Shown here: in pieces, positions 41,735 to 50,001 of the stretch | How positions within the stretch are numbered: position 1 is the first letter of the stretch | Layout of the letters: each line of letters opens with the position of its first letter | Source of the DNA: Deltaproteobacteria bacterium | GTDB lineage: Bacteria; Desulfobacterota; DSM-4660; Desulfatiglandales; HGW-15 | Assembly: GCA_019310525.1 (NCBI GenBank) | Contig: JAFDEE010000005.1 | Span: forward strand, 1 to 50,030 | DNA length: 50,030 nucleotides | Reading direction: 5' to 3' | Position numbers and translations under genes: made by a program | Notes under the pieces: model-generated | Told to the model about the DNA's origin: nothing | The model's input: the letters and a program-made list of their open reading frames with translations, nothing else | The model's database searches: none

Positions 41735-42477
41735 CTCACGCACTCCTTGTATCCCGATTGCGCCACACAACTCAGGATCTCCCTGGGATTGCTGACGCAA
41801 CTGAGCATCCCGTCGTAAAGCACCTGGCCCTTATCCGCGGTCACATAATCCAGGATGTATCCCGTGTGGGTGATGATCAAACCCATCTTGGTCCGTTCCA
41901 TCCTCTTCTGCATCTTGGACTTGGTGTGGTTCACGGACAGATCTTTCTGTAGTAATTCCGCGATTGTTTTGCCCACAAGGGAGATGTTTTCCATGTCCAC
42001 GCCGGATTCAGGTTCATCGAAAAGCATCAGGTCCGGATCCTGGGCCATGAGCTGCAGCAGTTCCGAACGCTTGATCTCTCCACCCGAAAAACCGGCATTC
42101 ACGTCCCGATCGAGAAATTCGGTGAAATTAACCCGGGCCGCAAGGGCCTCCTCATCCACTTCGCCCCTGGCGCATATCTTGACCATCTGGCGCGTCTTCA
42201 AGCCGTTTATGGTCGGAGGGCGCTGATAGGACATGCCGATCCCAAGCTGGGCCCGTTCGTGGACGGGCATATAGGTAATGTCTTCTCCTTTGAAAAGAAT
42301 CCTTCCGGAAAGCACCTGATACTGGGGGTACCCCATGATGGTCATCAGGAGGGATGTCTTTCCGGAACCGTTGGGACCAAAGAGGACATGGGTCTCACCC
42401 GGCTGAATCTCCAGATGAATGTCTTTCAACAGGATCCGGTCCCCCAGTTTCACCTTCAAGTCTTCAATGAGAAGCAT
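41713..42477 (-). CDS. sufC: SufC-like Fe-S assembly ATPase
   Basis: The 254-residue ABC-type ATPase drives conformational change of the SufB scaffold. Walker A is FGPNGSGKTSLL (about 32-43), the signature FSGGEIKRSELLQL and Walker B LMLFDEPESGVDMENISLVG, all characteristic of SufC rather than transporter ATPases. A lysine/arginine-rich insert (VNHTKSKMQKRMERTKMG) lies before the switch histidine in LIITHTGYILDYV. ATG 42477 follows GGAGGTTAAAGGG; the longer frame to 42585 overlaps the upstream gene. It is paired with the SufB-like gene only. Confidence 0.92.
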   Translation of the reverse strand: MLLIEDLKVKLGDRILLKDIHLEIQPGETHVLFGPNGSGKTSLLMTIMGYPQYQVLSGRILFKGEDITYMPVHERAQLGIGMSYQRPPTINGLKTRQMVKICARGEVDEEALAARVNFTEFLDRDVNAGFSGGEIKRSELLQLMAQDPDLMLFDEPESGVDMENISLVGKTIAELLQKDLSVNHTKSKMQKRMERTKMGLIITHTGYILDYVTADKGQVLYDGMLSCVSNPREILSCVAQSGYKECVRCITGTN

Positions 42478-42563
42478 CCCTTTAACCTCCTTCCGGGTAT
42501 TGAGGATTCGAGAGACGGATTTCATCATCCCGCCCGACCCCGCCACCCTCACTCGTCGCGTCT

Positions 42564-43289
42564 TCAGACCAGATAGGCCTCCCACTGCCTGGCCGTTTCA
42601 GCGATATAGCCTCCAGGCACATCTTTCATGATCCGGTTGTGCCCGGGCAGAAGTATTTCCACCTCCAGATCTGCAAGCCGCAACAGGGAGTTCTTCAAGG
42701 CGGCGGCATCGGCACCATGGAGGTCAAACCGACCAATGGCGAAATCGGCATAAACGGTATCCCCGGGGATGAGGATTTTATCCTTGGGTTCATAGAGGGC
42801 GATTGATCCTGCGGAATGCCCCGGGACATGGAGGACTTCCCAGGTCATGCCTCCGAGATCAAGCTGGTCTCCTTCCTTGAGCATCCTGTCCACCTTAAAG
42901 GTAAAATCCCCCGGCTTCAAATTGTACTGGGCCACAACCATCGCTTTGAACATATCCATACCGTAAACCGTTCTCTCGTCTCCACCCTCGAGGGGTGCGG
43001 CCTCCACCTCGTGGACCCAGAGTTCCAGCCAGGGCATTTCCTGCTTGATCTCCTTGAAACAGCCGATATGGTCCAGATGGGTATGGGTCATGATGATTCT
43101 CTTGACATCTTCCGGTTCGATACCGGCATCCCGGATGCTCCGGACCTTGTAATCCCCTTTTCCCATGAGTCCCGCATCAACAAGGGAAAGGTCCTTTGTC
43201 TCCGGCTTCCCAATAAGGTAGACATGGGAATCAGGGATCAATTCATCTTGGCCGGGAATGAAATACACTCCTTTTGTCACTGTGGGCAT
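42564..43289 (-). CDS. Metallo-beta-lactamase-fold hydrolase
   Basis: The 241-residue cytoplasmic protein has the MBL-fold metal site: HTHLDHIG (about 70-77), His in VLHVPGHSAGSIALYEPKDK, Asp in LIPGDTVYADF and a final His in LLPGHNRIM. Glyoxalase II-like, quorum-quenching and other hydrolases share this pattern, so the substrate is unknown. ATG 43289 has AAGGAGCTGCAT upstream. It precedes sufC by 86 bases on the same strand and may be co-transcribed with the Suf pair. Confidence 0.88.
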   Translation of the reverse strand: MPTVTKGVYFIPGQDELIPDSHVYLIGKPETKDLSLVDAGLMGKGDYKVRSIRDAGIEPEDVKRIIMTHTHLDHIGCFKEIKQEMPWLELWVHEVEAAPLEGGDERTVYGMDMFKAMVVAQYNLKPGDFTFKVDRMLKEGDQLDLGGMTWEVLHVPGHSAGSIALYEPKDKILIPGDTVYADFAIGRFDLHGADAAALKNSLLRLADLEVEILLPGHNRIMKDVPGGYIAETARQWEAYLV

Positions 43290-43527
43290 ATGCAGCTCCT
43301 TATAGTAGATTTACCTTCCCCAGCCCCATTGGATACACCGGGGTCCGTCAATCAACCATAGGGCAATGGGGTCGGATATTCAAGGGTATTCAAAATTTTT
43401 CCAGGGACCTGAAACTGTCCAGCGGCCAAGACAGGGGGAGGAGGCACTATCGACGGACAGCTTGGTTGAGACACGGTTCGATTCAATAATTTGTCATTGT
43501 GTTGGGATTTCACTGGATTTTACAGGG
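43290..43527. other. Gene-free interval upstream of the MBL gene
   Basis: No supported ORF. It contains the upstream region of the minus-strand MBL gene and, on the plus strand, the DNA that precedes an orphan terminator at 43528-43553. A small non-coding RNA is possible but no clear promoter is seen. Confidence 0.3.
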
Positions 43528-43553
43528 CCCCCTTAAGAAAAGAGGGGGTTTTT
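43528..43553 (+). terminator. Orphan plus-strand terminator
   Basis: CCCCCT (43528-43533) pairs with AGGGGG (43543-43548), followed at once by TTTTT (43549-43553). No plus-strand gene precedes it, since the nearest genes on both sides run on the minus strand. Confidence 0.6.
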
Positions 43554-43612
43554 CCATCAAGCAGTTGGATACCGCCTCAAATGCTATTATTCATTTCCGC
43601 CAAAATCGGCCC

Positions 43613-43646
43613 AAAAGAGAAGGCCGGCAATCCCTGCCGACCTTCT
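43613..43646 (-). terminator. Terminator of the Ig-like surface protein gene
   Basis: Read on the minus strand, AGAAGGTCGGCA pairs over 12 bases (one G-T pair) with TGCCGGCCTTCT around a 5-base loop and runs into CTTTT. It lies about 47 bases after the stop codon at 43693. Confidence 0.85.
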
Positions 43647-43692
43647 TGAATCCCTTAAATTTCCCAGCCGATTATTCAATTATTTCCACGTA

Positions 43693-45876
43693 TCACCTCA
43701 GAAGAGAATCTAAAAAGCAACCACCGATGCTTTCTGTTGATTGGGGGACATCTTCATCAGGCTCTGCAATACCTACGGGATCGTCAATCGATCCATTCTC
43801 CGTGTTGTCGGCGTCATTATCGCCACCATCCGTTACCGTGTAATAAACGGAGTTACCCACGATATTGCAATCCACCTCGGTAAACCCGTCTGAGCCCACC
43901 TTGTACAATTTACTCCCCCACTTTATCTCAGACGGATACGTCAATTTCACTCTCACCTTTTCCCCGTTCAACAGGTCATTGATATTGAAATCCACGAGCC
44001 CGTGGGTAAACGTGTAACCAGAAGGTTTCCCCGCCTGATTGATCTCGGAGGCCGTATCCGAAACCGCCCGTACACCGGATAGGGTGCCCCTGGTATTTAT
44101 CCCCACATCCACCGTAATCTTTCCTGTGCCGGTGCTTGACTCAGGGCTTGCCTTGGTGTTATCACTCGGGACAACATCGATATTGTCACCCACACCGTCA
44201 CCGTCCGAATCCTTGTCGGTCGTAAACACCCACGAATAATTGGATCCCAGGGGATTTCCGGCCTCATCCTTTACGCCTGTCGTAATGGTAGCGGTGTATT
44301 GTGTGTCGAATGCAAGATTCCCGGAAGGGGTGAACGTGGCGGTTTTCCCGCTGTACGTAACAGTGCCCGATACCGTACCGCCTGAATAGGTAAGGGTAAA
44401 TGTATTGGTATTAATAGTAGAACTTCTCATGGATTCTGAAAAGGTGACCGAAATGGAAGAATCCACACCCACGGTCACGGCACCGTTGCTTGGGCTGACA
44501 GAAGAAACCGTAGGCGCCGTCGTATCAACCGTCCCCCCCGTTGAAAAACTCCAGGTGCAGGTCCCGGACAAGGCGTTCCCTGCCAGGTCCTTGACACCGG
44601 TTGTAAGAGTTACGGTATAGGTGGTGTTGTCTTGCAAATTAGCCGATGGGGTGAAAGTGGCCGTAGTGCTTGTTGTGGAAACACTGCCCGCAACGGGGCT
44701 GCCTCCACCGGAAAGGGAAAAGGTGCTCGTTGTAATTGTGGACTGATCCATGTCTTCTGAAAACGTGACGTTTACGGTACTGTTCAAGGCCACGTTCGTA
44801 TCTCCATCGGAAGGGCTTGTGGCCGTTACCGTGGGATTGGTCGTCTCTATCCCGACGCTCCCGTCCTTTGGGGATGCAAAGGTGAAGTTAAACTGGGCAA
44901 GGGTTCCGGTAACCCCGAAATTGTTCTGCCCGGTGGTAATTGTTGCGCTCGTATCCTCAGTGCTGTTCACATATGCCGCCAGGGACGCAATTGTGGCGCC
45001 TGATCCGAAGATGCTTGAAACGCTCGCGTCCGGGAAGAATATATTGATGTCTCTCTGTTCCCCCGATGGCCCATATACCGTCAGACCGCATTTTGCAGTC
45101 GTTGTCCCGGAGGTCCCCCCGATATTGGAAGTAGCAGCATTGGAATCAAAACCGGGAAGCAAAGAAAAGATATCTCCCGGCCAATGGTTGGTCTGCCCGA
45201 TAATCCTCAAGGGATCATTCCCGAAGGTGGTGGTGTTGGTAAAAATCATCAGGCCCGCAATAGACTGAAACGCCTCGCCTGCCTCATTGGTCGTTCCCGT
45301 GGTAGTGGTGCTAACGGTCAGGATGCTCGTACCCGAATTATATGTAACCGTTGGGATGCTCCCGCCAAGGACACTCACCAAATGGGGAGGTTCTCCGTTC
45401 ATGTCTACCGTGAAAGTAACCGTGGTTCCCGAGGGGACGGCCCTGTTAGCATCAACGTTTACCTTGTTTACTGGACCCGTCGTGCCCGAGAAGACGGTGG
45501 AATTGGCGTTAGTGGGGCAATTAACAGTAAGGTTGCTCAATTCGGTGAGGATTTGCGGGGAAACGGCGCTTACGGAGAACAACATTTGGCCGTATCCCGA
45601 ACTGTCGCCGAACATATCCGCGGCCGCAGGGGTTATGCTCGGAGGATCGGAACTTGCAGGAGGATCGATCGCCGAAACGGATGTGCCCGACGTTGAACCG
45701 GGATTTATCCAGATCCCGTTTCCGCTCTTGTCATTGTCAAAAACAACGGCATAAGTGTCCACATTAACTGCGGCCCCCAGATCAACACGGATAACCCTAG
45801 GAGCGGCAATGCATTGGGACATTGAAACAAAAAACACGAGCAGCGAAAAAATGGCGGTCCGCACGGTTAAGCACAT
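43693..45876 (-). CDS. Secreted Ig-like (Big_5) protein with choice-of-anchor-U-like domain
   Basis: This 727-residue exported protein has a signal peptide (RTAIFSLLVFFVSMSQCIA to about residue 24). Residues 25-340 are Ser/Thr/Gly-rich and unrecognised. Two SbsA-type Ig-like domains lie at about 345-445 and 450-552 (PTVxxxSPSxGxxxVxxxSxxxVTFSExM). A calcium-binding thrombospondin-3-like stretch follows (DKDSDGDGVGDNIDVVPSD). A domain at about 580-710 (VRVKLTYPSEIKWGSKLYKV, VYYTVTDGGDNDADNTENGS) resembles the choice-of-anchor U type. Such proteins usually end in a GGxxGCFIATAAYG-type tail. This one ends GGCFLDSLLR, so the tail appears cut short just after GGCF. ATG 45876 follows AAGGAGGAG. Confidence 0.85.
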   Translation of the reverse strand: MCLTVRTAIFSLLVFFVSMSQCIAAPRVIRVDLGAAVNVDTYAVVFDNDKSGNGIWINPGSTSGTSVSAIDPPASSDPPSITPAAADMFGDSSGYGQMLFSVSAVSPQILTELSNLTVNCPTNANSTVFSGTTGPVNKVNVDANRAVPSGTTVTFTVDMNGEPPHLVSVLGGSIPTVTYNSGTSILTVSTTTTGTTNEAGEAFQSIAGLMIFTNTTTFGNDPLRIIGQTNHWPGDIFSLLPGFDSNAATSNIGGTSGTTTAKCGLTVYGPSGEQRDINIFFPDASVSSIFGSGATIASLAAYVNSTEDTSATITTGQNNFGVTGTLAQFNFTFASPKDGSVGIETTNPTVTATSPSDGDTNVALNSTVNVTFSEDMDQSTITTSTFSLSGGGSPVAGSVSTTSTTATFTPSANLQDNTTYTVTLTTGVKDLAGNALSGTCTWSFSTGGTVDTTAPTVSSVSPSNGAVTVGVDSSISVTFSESMRSSTINTNTFTLTYSGGTVSGTVTYSGKTATFTPSGNLAFDTQYTATITTGVKDEAGNPLGSNYSWVFTTDKDSDGDGVGDNIDVVPSDNTKASPESSTGTGKITVDVGINTRGTLSGVRAVSDTASEINQAGKPSGYTFTHGLVDFNINDLLNGEKVRVKLTYPSEIKWGSKLYKVGSDGFTEVDCNIVGNSVYYTVTDGGDNDADNTENGSIDDPVGIAEPDEDVPQSTESIGGCFLDSLLR

Positions 45877-46164
45877 AAAAACTCCTCCTTTATTCCATCA
45901 TGTGCACCTTAAAAAACACATTCACAGGCGCCAAGAATCTGAAAACCCCTTTCACCGCACCCAGGGCAAAAACATGCATTTACGCCGATCCAAAGATATG
46001 TAATCTAGTACAAATTCACAGAAAAGTAAAGGAGGGCCAGCGCCCGGGAACAGCCCATAACCCTCCCCGGCTGCCGGGGAAATTTGACATTCCCTTGAGG
46101 TTACTTATAATGATCTGGGTAAGAGCCTGTCAATGGAAAACAAACCCCGATGAAGAGGGAAAAC
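45877..46164. other. Divergent intergenic region
   Basis: This region separates the minus-strand Ig-like protein gene from the plus-strand radical SAM gene and must carry both promoters. TTGACA (minus strand of TGTCAA) at 46126-46131 and TTGACA-like TTGACATTCCCTTGAGG at 46084-46100 are visible, but neither has a convincing -10. No repeat or small gene is recognised. Confidence 0.3.
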
Positions 46165-47067
46165 ATGACAAATCCGAGCCTTAAGGAAGAAGAAGGCATG
46201 CATTATGAAGGGAACTGCATCCGGCCGCCCAGCGAGGCTTACAGCATCCTGCTACAGGTCACGGTCGGATGTTCCCACAACAAGTGCATCTTTTGCGGAA
46301 CATACAAGGACAAGCGGTTCAGGATCAAGGACAACGAAATGATCCTGAAGGATATCCTTTTTGCATCCAAGTACATGCGCCGCCAGGACAGGGTCTTTCT
46401 CATGGACGGCGACGCTCTCATCATCCCCCAAAAGAGGCTCCTGTGGATCCTTGACCGAATCAACGAGCATCTCCCCTGGGTGCGGCGCGTCGGGGCTTAC
46501 GCCAATGTGAAGGGCATCAAGATGAAGACCCCTGAAGAACTGAAGGAACTCAAGGCCAGGGGTCTGGGGATCCTCTACCTCGGCGTGGAGACCGGGGACG
46601 ACGAGCTCCGGAAGAGGATCCGCAAGGGATCCTCGGCACAGACTTGCATCGAGATGGGCCGGAAGGTGAAAGAAGCCGGCATGAAGCTTTCCGTTACGGT
46701 TTTGCTGGGGATAGGCGGGCGCGAAGGATCACTGAAACACGCCCGGGCCACCGGAGAGCTCTTGAGCGCCATGGATCCCGACTACGTCGGGGCCTTGACG
46801 GTGATGCTTTACCCCGGAACCCAGCTTTATGATGAATTCCGCAGGGGTGAGTTCGTGCTGCCCGATGAACACGAACTCCTCTTAGAACTCAGGGAGATGA
46901 TCGCCCATACCAATCTCACGAGGGGGCTTTTCTTTTCCAACCATGCCTCCAATTACCTTCCTGTAAAGGCCAGGCTACCCGGGGGAAAACAGGAGGCCCT
47001 GGACCTGATCGACCGCGCCCTTCGGGGGGAAATCGGCCTGAGACCGGAATGGATGCGGGCATTGTGA
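46165..47067 (+). CDS. Radical SAM protein
   Basis: A radical S-adenosylmethionine enzyme of about 300 residues. The cluster motif is VGCSHNKCIFCGTYKDKRF, in which the first two cysteines are separated by four residues, a spacing used by one branch of the superfamily instead of CX3CX2C. ILYLGVETGDDELRKRIRKG, typical of the Elp3/MiaB/NifB-like domain, follows at about 131-150. No partner domain is fused. Possible starts are ATG 46165 (GAGGG upstream) and ATG 46198; the latter (MHYEGNCIRPPSEAYS) matches how I recall such proteins begin. Substrate unknown. Confidence 0.88.
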   Translation: MTNPSLKEEEGMHYEGNCIRPPSEAYSILLQVTVGCSHNKCIFCGTYKDKRFRIKDNEMILKDILFASKYMRRQDRVFLMDGDALIIPQKRLLWILDRINEHLPWVRRVGAYANVKGIKMKTPEELKELKARGLGILYLGVETGDDELRKRIRKGSSAQTCIEMGRKVKEAGMKLSVTVLLGIGGREGSLKHARATGELLSAMDPDYVGALTVMLYPGTQLYDEFRRGEFVLPDEHELLLELREMIAHTNLTRGLFFSNHASNYLPVKARLPGGKQEALDLIDRALRGEIGLRPEWMRAL

Positions 47068-47222
47068 GAGAGTCCTTTCCGGCAATAAATCAGCCTGCAG
47101 TTACCCACTTCGCCGTGGATTCGGAAAGGCGGATGGACTATTCCCGCTATACTTGGCACAAAAGGATCAGGTGACCCGGGTTGATTCGAGCTGTTACCGG
47201 AAAGGACCCAGGAGGGATAATC

Positions 47223-48455
47223 TTGGAATTAAAACCCAGGGGATACGACAAGGTTGTGGCGTTGCTCAAGAAGGGGGTCAAGATCCCCAATCCCCTAACC
47301 TTGGATATCGGGGACGAGGTTGAAGTCTCTCGCATTTCACCCGCAGGGGTCACAATCTACCCCGGTTGCAGGCTCTATGGACCGCAGACCGTTATCTGTG
47401 AAGGGGCCCAAATCGGCCTGGAGGGCCCGGTGACCATCGAGAACTGTCAGGTGGGTCCGAAGGTCCATCTCAAGGGCGGGTATTTCAAGGAATCCGTGTT
47501 CCTGGATGGAGCCCACATGGGCCTGGGGGCCCATGTACGGGAAGGCTGCATCCTTGAGGAGCAGTCCGGCGGTGCCCACTGTGTGGGGCTCAAACAAACG
47601 ATACTTTTCCCTTTTGTGACCCTTGGAAGCCTGATCAATTTCTGCGACTGCCTCATGGCGGGCGGCACTCACCGAAAAAACCACAGCGAGGTGGGAAGTT
47701 CGTATATTCATTTCAATTTCACTCCCGAGGGCGACAAGACCACTCCGTCTCTAATCGGGGATGTCCCCCGCGGGGTCATGATCAACCAGCCACCCATTTT
47801 CCTTGGAGGACAGGGGGGGATGGTAGGCCCGCTCCGCATGGGGTACGGCAACGTGGTGGCCGCAGGGGGAATCCTCCGGCGGGATTTCACCCAGGGAGGC
47901 AAACTCATCATCCCAAGGCCCCACCGGGGAGCTGTGCTTGATTATTCGCCGGGCGGTTACGGGGGGCTTGGCCGTATCCTTAAAAACAACTTTCTCTATA
48001 TCGCGAATATTCTCGCCCTGGACCAGTGGTACCTTCACGTCAGGAAACCTTTTCTCCTCCGCACCGAACACGGCTCCTTCCTGTGGGAGGGCGCACGTCG
48101 GAACCTTGCCCTCGGGGTAGCGGAAAGAATCAAGCGGCTTCGAATCATGGCCGAGAAAATCGGGGCCGATCAAAAAGACAGGAAGGAAGAGGGCTCCCTT
48201 TCCTCCCTCAAAGAGAATTTCTCCAAAAAGGCTGAAGAGATCTTCGAGTATTTTACCCTGGATCGGACCTGGACGGCGGGAAAGGAATTCCGGGATCGTT
48301 TCCTCGAAGCCCTACACAGGAAAGGAGCCTTGAAGGACGATTATATCAACGCCATCCAGGCCCTCCCCCGGCATATCACCCAGGAAGGGACCCGGTGGCT
48401 GGAAGAGACTGTGAATTCACTTTACCAGGGCGCCCTGGCCATCTTGGAATCCTGA
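47223..48455 (+). CDS. Left-handed beta-helix protein, UDP-GlcNAc pyrophosphorylase-like
   Basis: The 410-residue protein has hexapeptide-type repeats (about 35-125: GVTIYPGCRLYGPQTVICEG, AQIGLEGPVTIENCQVGPKV) as in left-handed beta-helix acyl- and nucleotidyltransferases. The core (LFPFVTLGSLINFCDCLMAG, NHSEVGSSYIHFNFTPEGDK, FLGGQGGMVGP) resembles the C-terminal domain of GlmU-like enzymes without a nucleotidyltransferase domain. The last 120 residues are helical. GlmM follows 52 bases later, which supports an amino-sugar role. I choose TTG 47223 because AGGAGG lies 8 bases upstream; TTG 47181 lacks an RBS. Confidence 0.8.
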   Translation: MELKPRGYDKVVALLKKGVKIPNPLTLDIGDEVEVSRISPAGVTIYPGCRLYGPQTVICEGAQIGLEGPVTIENCQVGPKVHLKGGYFKESVFLDGAHMGLGAHVREGCILEEQSGGAHCVGLKQTILFPFVTLGSLINFCDCLMAGGTHRKNHSEVGSSYIHFNFTPEGDKTTPSLIGDVPRGVMINQPPIFLGGQGGMVGPLRMGYGNVVAAGGILRRDFTQGGKLIIPRPHRGAVLDYSPGGYGGLGRILKNNFLYIANILALDQWYLHVRKPFLLRTEHGSFLWEGARRNLALGVAERIKRLRIMAEKIGADQKDRKEEGSLSSLKENFSKKAEEIFEYFTLDRTWTAGKEFRDRFLEALHRKGALKDDYINAIQALPRHITQEGTRWLEETVNSLYQGALAILES

Positions 48456-48507
48456 ACCGAAGGCCGGATCCCGCGTAGTAATCACCATCCTGAAGGAGAT
48501 CAGACGA

Positions 48508-49857
48508 ATGGGTAGACTTTTCGGCACGGACGGCATCCGGGGCAAGGCCAATCAGTACCCCATGGACGGCACGCTGGCCTTCTCACTGGGCCAGGCGGTA
48601 ACCCATATCCTTGGTGGGCCAGGACCAAGGCCCAAGGTGATCGTTGGAAGGGATACCAGGATCTCCGGGCCCATGCTGGAGAGTGCCCTGGTGGCAGGCA
48701 TCCTTTCCATGGGAGGGGATGCATTGCAGGTGGGAGTCCTGCCTACTCCGGGCATCGCCTACCTCGCCACCAGTCTCAGGGCTGATGCAGGCGTAATGGT
48801 TTCGGCCTCCCACAATCCTTACGAGGACAACGGCCTCAAGATCTTTTCCGGACAAGGATTCAAGCTCCCTGACGATATGGAGGAGAAGATCGAGAACCTC
48901 ATCCTGGGTGGAACCCTCCCGGAAAGGGTGCCCTCCCCGGAAAATCTCGGAAAGCAATCCCGCCTCAAAGACGCCGCCGGGCGCTACGTGGAATTCCTCA
49001 AACAGGCCCTGCCCCGCAGGTTCTCCCTGGAAGGTATGCGTCTGGTCCTGGATACCGCAAACGGAGCGGCCTTCGGGGTTGCGCCGGCCGTGTTCTCAGA
49101 ACTCGGAGCCGACGTCCATGTAATCAACGATCAACCCGACGGCGTGAACATCAACGATCACTGCGGCTCCCAATTCACGGAAGGTTTACAGGAGCAGGTC
49201 ATAGAAAAACGCGCAGACATGGGCCTTGCATTCGATGGTGACGGAGACAGGCTCATCGCCGTGGATGAAAAAGGAAACCGGCTGACCGGAGATCAGATAC
49301 TCTTTATCTGCGCACTATCCCTTAAAAACCGGGGGGAATTGAAAAACGACCTCCTGGTTAGCACCGTCATGAGCAACCTGGGGCTCAGGACGGCTTGCCG
49401 AAAACACGGCATCAAGCACCACGCCTCCGGGGTCGGAGACCGTTACGTGCTCGAGGATATGAGGAAATTAGGAGCCGTTATCGGAGGAGAGGAGTCCGGC
49501 CACCTGATCTTTCTTGACGCCCATACCACCGGAGATGGGATCTTTGCAGGGTTGCGCCTGGCCGAGGTCATGGTCCGGGAGAAACGCCCCCTCTCTGAAC
49601 TTGCTAAGTGGATGGAGGTCTTTCCACAGAAACTGGTAAATGTGGAGGTCCGATCCAAGCCCGACTTGAATTCGATCCCGGAGATCGTAGAGGTCATACG
49701 CGGCGCCGAGGCCGAACTGGGGGACCGGGGAAGGGTCCTTGTCAGGTATTCCGGCACCCAGGATCTCTGCCGTGTCATGGTGGAGGGACCCACGGAGGAT
49801 AAGGTCGAATCCCTTTGCCGCAGCATTGCCCGGGTCGTGGAAAAGGCCTTGGCCTGA
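48508..49857 (+). CDS. glmM: Phosphoglucosamine mutase GlmM
   Basis: GlmM interconverts glucosamine-6-phosphate and glucosamine-1-phosphate for peptidoglycan and LPS precursors. The 449-residue protein starts MGRLFGTDGIRGKANQYPMD. The phosphorylated serine is Ser101 in VMVSASHNPYEDNGLKIF. The metal loop is AFDGDGDRLIAVD, the sugar loop GGEESGHLIF and the phosphate loop VRYSGTQDLCRVM. The length is typical. ATG 48508 has AAGGAG 8-9 bases upstream. It probably shares a transcript with the beta-helix protein before it. Confidence 0.96.
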   Translation: MGRLFGTDGIRGKANQYPMDGTLAFSLGQAVTHILGGPGPRPKVIVGRDTRISGPMLESALVAGILSMGGDALQVGVLPTPGIAYLATSLRADAGVMVSASHNPYEDNGLKIFSGQGFKLPDDMEEKIENLILGGTLPERVPSPENLGKQSRLKDAAGRYVEFLKQALPRRFSLEGMRLVLDTANGAAFGVAPAVFSELGADVHVINDQPDGVNINDHCGSQFTEGLQEQVIEKRADMGLAFDGDGDRLIAVDEKGNRLTGDQILFICALSLKNRGELKNDLLVSTVMSNLGLRTACRKHGIKHHASGVGDRYVLEDMRKLGAVIGGEESGHLIFLDAHTTGDGIFAGLRLAEVMVREKRPLSELAKWMEVFPQKLVNVEVRSKPDLNSIPEIVEVIRGAEAELGDRGRVLVRYSGTQDLCRVMVEGPTEDKVESLCRSIARVVEKALA

Positions 49858-49907
49858 AGGCTGGCCTCCGATACGGAAGGTTCGAGCCTGGACCGATGGC
49901 CCCTTTT

Positions 49908-50001
49908 GGAGGCTGGTATCAAATTGAAGTACTCGCCGAATTAGATTGAAGGGGCATGAAGATATTTTCCTCGTTCCCGAGTATCACGGCCTGGTTATTT
50001 C
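49908..50001. repeat. Dispersed repeat segment interrupted at 50002
   Basis: Bases 49914-49946 match 25619-25651 and 49948-50001 match the left arm of the hairpin element at 25075-25126 (CATCACGGCCTGGTTATTTC-like end). Here the match stops at CTGGTTATTTC and a different terminal repeat begins at 50002, whereas at 25126 it continues AAGGGGTTAG. Confidence 0.75.

Noticed and set aside
43460-43490. A T-loop-like GGTTCGATTC suggesting a tRNA
   Set aside because: The bases on either side do not form a T-stem, and no D-arm, anticodon arm or acceptor stem can be built around it.
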